Assembly (NCBI RefSeq): GCF_001553545.1
Contig: NZ_CP014227.1
Coordinates: 649,501 to 713,500 of the forward strand
Direction: 5' to 3'
Source of the DNA: Capnocytophaga haemolytica
GTDB lineage: Bacteria > Bacteroidota > Bacteroidia > Flavobacteriales > Flavobacteriaceae
DNA length: 64,000 nt
The notes under the pieces were generated by a model. It had not been told where the DNA came from. It saw only the letters and a list, made by a program, of their open reading frames with translations, and did not search any database. The position numbers and the translations under genes are program-made. This document shows positions 60,024 through 64,000 of this stretch, piece after piece (position 1 is the first letter of the stretch; the number at the start of each line of letters is the position of its first letter).

Positions 60024-60812
60024 TTACTGACTTACTTTCCCGATCCAAACCTCAATATTCTGTGCAGCACCTGAATTAGGGTACTCATCCTTAATGCGCT
60101 CGAAGTATTGGAGAGCATCGGCGTTTTTTCCTAAAAGGGAAGCCATCACACCTGCTTTCTTTAGGTATAGAGGTGTTGTAAAGTCGTTAGTTTTGTAGTC
60201 AAAGGCTTTCTTATAATAGTTAAGTGCCTCACTGTAGTTTTTCAGTTCGGAGTAAGCATCGCCGATATTACCTAAGGCTAAAGCGCCTAAGACATTATCC
60301 GTAGCGTCGTACTTTTTGAGGTGCTCAATGGCTTTGTCGAAGTTGCCTTTGCGCATATAAGCCATCCCAGCAGAGTAGTGGGAGAGGTTGGCTGCTTTAG
60401 TACCGCTATACTTATCAATGATCTCTAAGAAGCCGTATTTGCCTTTACCGCCTTTGAGAGAAACGTCAAAGAGGGAATCCTGCACTTTGGGAAGGGTATC
60501 TTGCACGGCAGCGTCGAAAGCGAGCTGTGCAAAGAAGTATTGGCTCATTGCATCCTTTTCTTTAGGGGCTTTGATGAACTGTTGGTAAAGCAGATAACCC
60601 AAACCGATCACAGCCAAGCCAATCAGTACGCCGATAATAGTGCGCTGGTGGCGGTGTACGAAATCTTCGGTTTTGTTAGCACCTGCGTCGAGGGCATCGA
60701 ATACCTCAGCGGTTCTACTTTCTTTGTGTAGGTGCTCTACTTGAGCCTCATCTAAGTTGTCAGTTTTTCTATTTCTGTTCGGTCTCTCGTTTCTTTTTTT
60801 ATAAACTGCCAT
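60024..60812 (-). CDS. Membrane-anchored TPR protein (YfgM-like)
   Basis: 262 residues: a Lys/Arg/Asn-rich cytosolic tail, one membrane helix (about 58-78, TIIGVLIGLAVIGLGYLLYQ) and a periplasmic tetratricopeptide solenoid (ALGNIGDAYSELKNYSEALNYYKKA). The layout resembles E. coli YfgM, an ancillary factor of the Sec translocon. It is upstream of ribH with an 11-bp gap and has its own -7 box. Confidence 0.9.
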   Translation of the reverse strand: MAVYKKRNERPNRNRKTDNLDEAQVEHLHKESRTAEVFDALDAGANKTEDFVHRHQRTIIGVLIGLAVIGLGYLLYQQFIKAPKEKDAMSQYFFAQLAFDAAVQDTLPKVQDSLFDVSLKGGKGKYGFLEIIDKYSGTKAANLSHYSAGMAYMRKGNFDKAIEHLKKYDATDNVLGALALGNIGDAYSELKNYSEALNYYKKAFDYKTNDFTTPLYLKKAGVMASLLGKNADALQYFERIKDEYPNSGAAQNIEVWIGKVSQ

Positions 60813-60837
60813 AAATTCTTATTCTTAAAAAGTCGCG

Positions 60838-60845
60838 CAAAGTTA
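60838..60845 (-). promoter_or_regulatory. Promoter -7 box of the TPR-ribH unit
   Basis: TAACTTTG on the minus strand, 25 bp before the ATG. Confidence 0.6.
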
Positions 60846-60982
60846 CGACTTTTATTTATATCTGAAAGAAATTCTTTAAAAAAATGTTTTGTGAGGGAGG
60901 TAAGTACTGTTTTTTAATAGACGTATACCAACCCTTAAATAGCTGTAATACAAGCTGCTCCCTTTTGTTTTTCAGTTATTTG

Positions 60983-62287
60983 CTATTTTTCTTTTTTTGG
61001 AGTGCTATCGTAGGTGAAAGGTACTTTCCAAGTGATAATGAGGGCGGGTATGGTGCAAAGCATTACCAAGATGAAGAAGGTTTGGTAGCCGAGGAACTTG
61101 CTCAGGTAGCCGCTGATTATCCCTGGCACCATTAACCCGAGGTTCATCAAGCTATTGGCAAAGGCGTAGTGTGCCATCTGGTACTTCCCTGGGGCTATCT
61201 GCTGCATCATAAATAGGGTAAGTGCTACAAAGCCAAAGCCATACCCAAAGTACTCAAAGATAATTCCTACGGCTATTTGCGTAAGATTTGTAGGTAAGAA
61301 AATGGCAAAAATTAAATATACAGCAAAGGGTACATTAAAGGATAATGCCAACACACGGATAGCTTTCTTCAGCCCTACTGATGAGACATAGTAGCCTGCT
61401 AATATAGAGCCAATCATATAGGCTGCTGCTCCCGCTGTACCATATATGAGCCCGTAATGCTGGTCGCTTAGGGCTATACCGCCTGCCTCTCTGGTATCTG
61501 TAAGGAAAAAAGGTAGTATCTTTACGGTCAAACCTTCTGCAAAACGGTATAGAAAAATGAATAAGAGATAATACCAAATATGTTTTTTCTCAAAAAATTG
61601 GACAAATATCTGCCATAATTCTACTATTTTTTCTTTTACACTCCCGTCTTTTTGCTGCTGTTTGTCTTTAGGCAATACAAAGAAGTGGTACAAACCGATG
61701 CAGAGCATCAGCAGCGCACTTATGCCGAGAACTACCTGCCACGCTCCTATAACTTGCTCTTGAGGTATTACAGCCTTTGCACAATCTCCTGTGGGGCACT
61801 TCAAGTAGCCTACTAAGAAGACTAACCCGCCATTAGTTAGCACTTTGGCTAAGTTGTAAAAAGCTCCTTGCCAGCCTGAATAGAGGCTTTGTGTGGCATT
61901 GTCGAGTTGTTCCATATAAACACCATCACCTGCAATGTCGTGTGTAGAACCGCTTAGGGCTATTACTCCCATCAAAGCTAACGAAATGGTAAAAGAGTTA
62001 GGCAAGGGCAACGAAAATACTATCAAGCCAAAGAATGTAGCGGTTATAATCTCCGTAAGGATTACATATATCCGTTTGGTGCCAAATACTTCCATTACAA
62101 TGCTCAGTAAGGGCTTTAGCGACCAAGGTAAGATGAGCAGTGATGTCCAAAAGGTTGTCTCTTCTTTGCTTATCCCCATATCTCTGTAGAGTAGGGAAGA
62201 AACAAACGACAGAAATATAAAGGGCAATCCCATTGCGAAGTAGACGGTTGGTACCCAAGTAATTGGGTTTCTTTTCTTGGTATTCAT
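60983..62287 (-). CDS. AmpG-like MFS permease
   Basis: 434 residues with about twelve membrane helices, an MFS transporter resembling AmpG, which imports anhydromuropeptides from cell-wall turnover. Typical is TWVPTVYFAMGLPFIFLSF at helix 1, SGSTHDIAGDGVYMEQL between helices 3 and 5, and a central cytosolic loop (KDKQQQKDGSVKEKIVELWQ). Other members of this subfamily may carry different substrates; AmpG function is inferred. An inward -7 box lies 56 bp upstream. The D-Ala-D-Ala dipeptidase gene 6 kb away fits peptidoglycan recycling. Confidence 0.85.
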   Translation of the reverse strand: MNTKKRNPITWVPTVYFAMGLPFIFLSFVSSLLYRDMGISKEETTFWTSLLILPWSLKPLLSIVMEVFGTKRIYVILTEIITATFFGLIVFSLPLPNSFTISLALMGVIALSGSTHDIAGDGVYMEQLDNATQSLYSGWQGAFYNLAKVLTNGGLVFLVGYLKCPTGDCAKAVIPQEQVIGAWQVVLGISALLMLCIGLYHFFVLPKDKQQQKDGSVKEKIVELWQIFVQFFEKKHIWYYLLFIFLYRFAEGLTVKILPFFLTDTREAGGIALSDQHYGLIYGTAGAAAYMIGSILAGYYVSSVGLKKAIRVLALSFNVPFAVYLIFAIFLPTNLTQIAVGIIFEYFGYGFGFVALTLFMMQQIAPGKYQMAHYAFANSLMNLGLMVPGIISGYLSKFLGYQTFFILVMLCTIPALIITWKVPFTYDSTPKKEK

Positions 62288-62342
62288 TCTCTATAAGTTT
62301 TTAAATTGATGGGTAGGCATAGCGATACCTTTAAAAATTGAG

Positions 62343-62350
62343 CAAAAGTA
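62343..62350 (-). promoter_or_regulatory. Promoter -7 box of the AmpG-like gene
   Basis: TACTTTTG on the minus strand, 55 bp before the ATG. Confidence 0.55.
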
Positions 62351-62454
62351 AGATGTTTTTTTTAAATAACAAGCATTTGTTGCGCATTTTTTTAAAGAAT
62401 AGATACAGTGGGCATTCATAGTGAAGATAGCCAGTGAGTTATGAAATAGTAGAT

Positions 62455-62473
62455 GGGAAGGGGTAGGGGAGGG
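62455..62473 (+). other. Potential G-quadruplex
   Basis: Four G-runs of 3, 4, 4 and 3 with loops of 2, 2 and 1 nt, a strong G-quadruplex pattern, 17 bp before the undecamer element. The 375-bp spacer 62288-62662 has no gene. Confidence 0.65.
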
Positions 62474-62489
62474 TTCGAGAAAGGGGGTA

Positions 62490-62523
62490 GGTTCGTTACG
62501 TGTCCGTTGTTTGTCCGTTTAGG
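62490..62523. repeat. Undecamer element with the GGTTCGTTACG core
   Basis: Three units in 11-bp phase containing GGTTCGTTACG, GTCCGTTGTTT and GTCCGTTTAGG. Confidence 0.7.
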
Positions 62524-62541
62524 ATTTTATTTGTCGTTTTA

Positions 62542-62572
62542 TTGTATAATAAGGTAAATAGTCGTACCTTTG
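62542..62572 (+). promoter_or_regulatory. Promoter of the epimerase gene
   Basis: TTG at 62542-62544, a 20-bp spacer, TACCTTTG at 62565-62572; a leader of about 85 nt precedes the ATG. Confidence 0.65.
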
Positions 62573-62662
62573 CCGCCGATTTAGGGTGTGGCTTTTAAGG
62601 TAGTTCTTTTGGTTGAAGGAGGCTGAGCTACACACTAAGGATAAATTGCTAAAAGCTACACA

Positions 62663-63508
62663 ATGAAGATATTAGTAACAGGAGGGGCGGGCTTTGTAGG
62701 CTCTAACCTATGTGAGGCACTCGCCAAAGACCCTCGCAATGAGGTGTATTCCTTAGACAATTACTTTACGGGCAGTCGTGATAACCACGTTGAGGGCGTT
62801 ACCTACATTGAGGGGAGCACGGAGTATATCTTTGAGCTGGTGGACTTCACCCCCGATAGGGTGTTTCACCTCGGGGAATACTCACGGGTAGAGCAGAGTT
62901 TTGAGGACATCGACAAGGTGTTGCTCTTCAATAAGGTAGGCACCTCAAAGGTATTGGAGTTCTGCCGCAGGAGAGGCTGTAGGCTCATTTATGCCGGCAG
63001 CAGCACCAAGTTTGGCGAGGGCGGTATTGGTAAAGACCAGAGTCCATATGCGTGGTCGAAGTCGTCGAATACCGACCTCATCAAGGACTACGGCACGTGG
63101 TACGGGTTGGACTATGCTATTGTCTACTTCTACAACGTCTATGGCAAGCGAGAGATCAAGAGCGGGAAGTATGCTACCCTCATCGCGCTCTTTGCGGAAC
63201 GCAAGCGACAGGGGTTGCCACTGACCGTAGTGGCACCGGGCACACAGCAGCGTAATTTCACCCACGTGGACGACATCGTTGAGGGCTTGCTCTTGGTAGG
63301 CGAAAAGGGTAAAGGTGATGAATATGGCATCGGTAGCCCCGAGACGTACACCGTGATGGAGATTGCCGAAATGTTTGGTGGGGAGATACAGCTATTGCCT
63401 GAACGCAAAGGCAACCGTATGTGGTCAGAGGTCATCACCGAGAAGACAGAGGCTTTGGGCTGGAAAGCAAAGCGGCATATCAAAGATTGGATAATGAACA
63501 ATGTATAA
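62663..63508 (+). CDS. NAD-dependent sugar-nucleotide epimerase/dehydratase
   Basis: 281 residues of the extended short-chain dehydrogenase family. The NAD-binding motif is TGGAGFVGSN (residues 6-15), and the active site has the Ser/Thr of AGSSTKFG and the YxxxK of SPYAWSK. It would convert a UDP- or GDP-sugar for surface glycan synthesis. The substrate cannot be told; members of this type include UDP-glucose 4-epimerases and related enzymes. Its stop codon lies in a heptad array that also holds the start of the next gene, a glycosyltransferase-like one, suggesting a shared sugar pathway. Confidence 0.92.
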   Translation: MKILVTGGAGFVGSNLCEALAKDPRNEVYSLDNYFTGSRDNHVEGVTYIEGSTEYIFELVDFTPDRVFHLGEYSRVEQSFEDIDKVLLFNKVGTSKVLEFCRRRGCRLIYAGSSTKFGEGGIGKDQSPYAWSKSSNTDLIKDYGTWYGLDYAIVYFYNVYGKREIKSGKYATLIALFAERKRQGLPLTVVAPGTQQRNFTHVDDIVEGLLLVGEKGKGDEYGIGSPETYTVMEIAEMFGGEIQLLPERKGNRMWSEVITEKTEALGWKAKRHIKDWIMNNV

Positions 63509-63518
63509 TTGATAATGG
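63491..63518. repeat. Heptad array spanning stop and start codons
   Basis: Four exact units, ATAATGA, ACAATGT, ATAATTG and ATAATGG. The epimerase stop (63506-63508) lies in the third and the next ATG (63515-63517) in the fourth. Confidence 0.75.
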
Positions 63519-64000
63519 TTATATTATTTTTTGCACACGGAGCGAAGGAGTTTCTCAATGAGGTGATATTTGCCGTGCTTTCTTACTATCAGCATCATAG
63601 GGTAGGGGAGCACCAAGTGGTGATTTACACCGACAATGAGGCGTACTTTAGGCAATGGCTGCCTGAGGAGGTTACTTATGTAGCCGTAGATGCTGCTAAG
63701 GTGCGTGAGTGGCGAGGAGCAATCGACTTTGTGCACCGCGTGAAGATAGAGATGATACGCGATGCTTTTACGCGCTTCCCCGATCGCAATGTGTTATACC
63801 TCGATAGCGATGTCTACTTTAAGGAGAATATCTCCTTTTTGGGTGATAAAATCGTACAGGGCACTCCTGTGATGAGTTTAGACGAAGGGAGTGTCTTTGG
63901 CAGTAAGCTAAGGCATTTCAAAAAGATAGAAGTCTACCTAAAGGCGCACAACAACACGATTGGCACTGGGCCACCTGTGGTAGTTCCTCAAGGACAATCG
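63515..64000 (+). CDS. Glycosyltransferase-like protein, C-terminus beyond the window
   Basis: An uninterrupted frame of 162 codons from the ATG at 63515 to the window end. It begins MVILFFAHGAKEFLNEVIFA, with HRVKIEMIRDAF and then NVLYLDSDVYFKENI around residue 100, where the DxD motif that binds the metal and nucleotide sugar in GT-A enzymes is recognisable. The shape is closest to GT8-like or related families that act in surface-glycan synthesis. The start codon is inside a heptad array 6 bp after the epimerase stop. Confidence 0.7.
   Translation, partial: MVILFFAHGAKEFLNEVIFAVLSYYQHHRVGEHQVVIYTDNEAYFRQWLPEEVTYVAVDAAKVREWRGAIDFVHRVKIEMIRDAFTRFPDRNVLYLDSDVYFKENISFLGDKIVQGTPVMSLDEGSVFGSKLRHFKKIEVYLKAHNNTIGTGPPVVVPQGQS

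Overview
The window reads as chromosome of a Flavobacteriaceae (Bacteroidota) member, most likely Capnocytophaga or a close relative. Evidence: promoters of the Bacteroidota type (TAnnTTTG -7 box, TTTG-like -33 box about 19-20 bp upstream) before many genes; a gliding-motility lipoprotein GldD; a flavobacterial-type primase; a large single-chain PurL; and LuxS, LTA-synthase-like and AmpG-like proteins. The genus is an inference; no rRNA is present. There is no phage, transposase, CRISPR array or replication origin.

Layout: 1-7.8 kb holds a partial secreted protein, purL and aconitase. 7.8-16.4 kb is a surface-glycan block: an LTA-synthase-like membrane sulfatase-fold enzyme, four glycosyltransferases, an RfaS/CgeB-like protein and an O-antigen ligase/polymerase-like protein. 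16.4-18.5 kb is a decaying block: a superoxide dismutase broken twice, then the 3' part of leuS (frameshift plus nonsense codon) joined to the 5' end of a core-2/I-branching-type glycosyltransferase. 18.5-31.9 kb is mixed housekeeping: dnaG, two paralogous beta-barrel proteins, miaB, two toxin-antitoxin-like pairs, luxS, an Fe-S carrier pair (mrp and a NifU-like protein), pdxJ and fbp. 32-40.3 kb has tRNA-Phe and then an alpha-glucan (glycogen) cluster: branching enzyme, debranching enzyme, GT4 synthase and GH57 enzyme, interrupted by a broken four-helix-bundle gene. 40.3-52.7 kb has an overlapping membrane-protein operon (TM2, DUF2752, small membrane protein, M48 protease), a secreted ankyrin protein, hemB, sbcC, rpmE type B, a cytochrome c lipoprotein and an arginase-fold protein with altered metal ligands. 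53-64 kb has sufS, a VanX-like dipeptidase, tRNA-Arg, yqeY, gldD, a Cys/Lys-rich secreted peptide, comF, glyS, a PAS protein, ribH, a TPR protein, an AmpG-like transporter, an epimerase and a partial glycosyltransferase.

The most unusual signal is in the spacers. At about nineteen places short degenerate units repeat with an exact 7-bp period, often as two complementary halves that can fold into a hairpin. These arrays start at a stop codon or end at a start codon, and several gene start and stop codons lie inside units. A second family with an exact 11-bp period lies in the long intergenic spacers, in two cases just after a potential G-quadruplex. One heptad-like array appears to have been captured as the Ser/Lys-rich C-terminal tail of the debranching enzyme, and two near-identical heptad hairpins flank the four-helix-bundle gene, each supplying an in-frame ATG to the next gene. 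I find no standard feature that explains either family.
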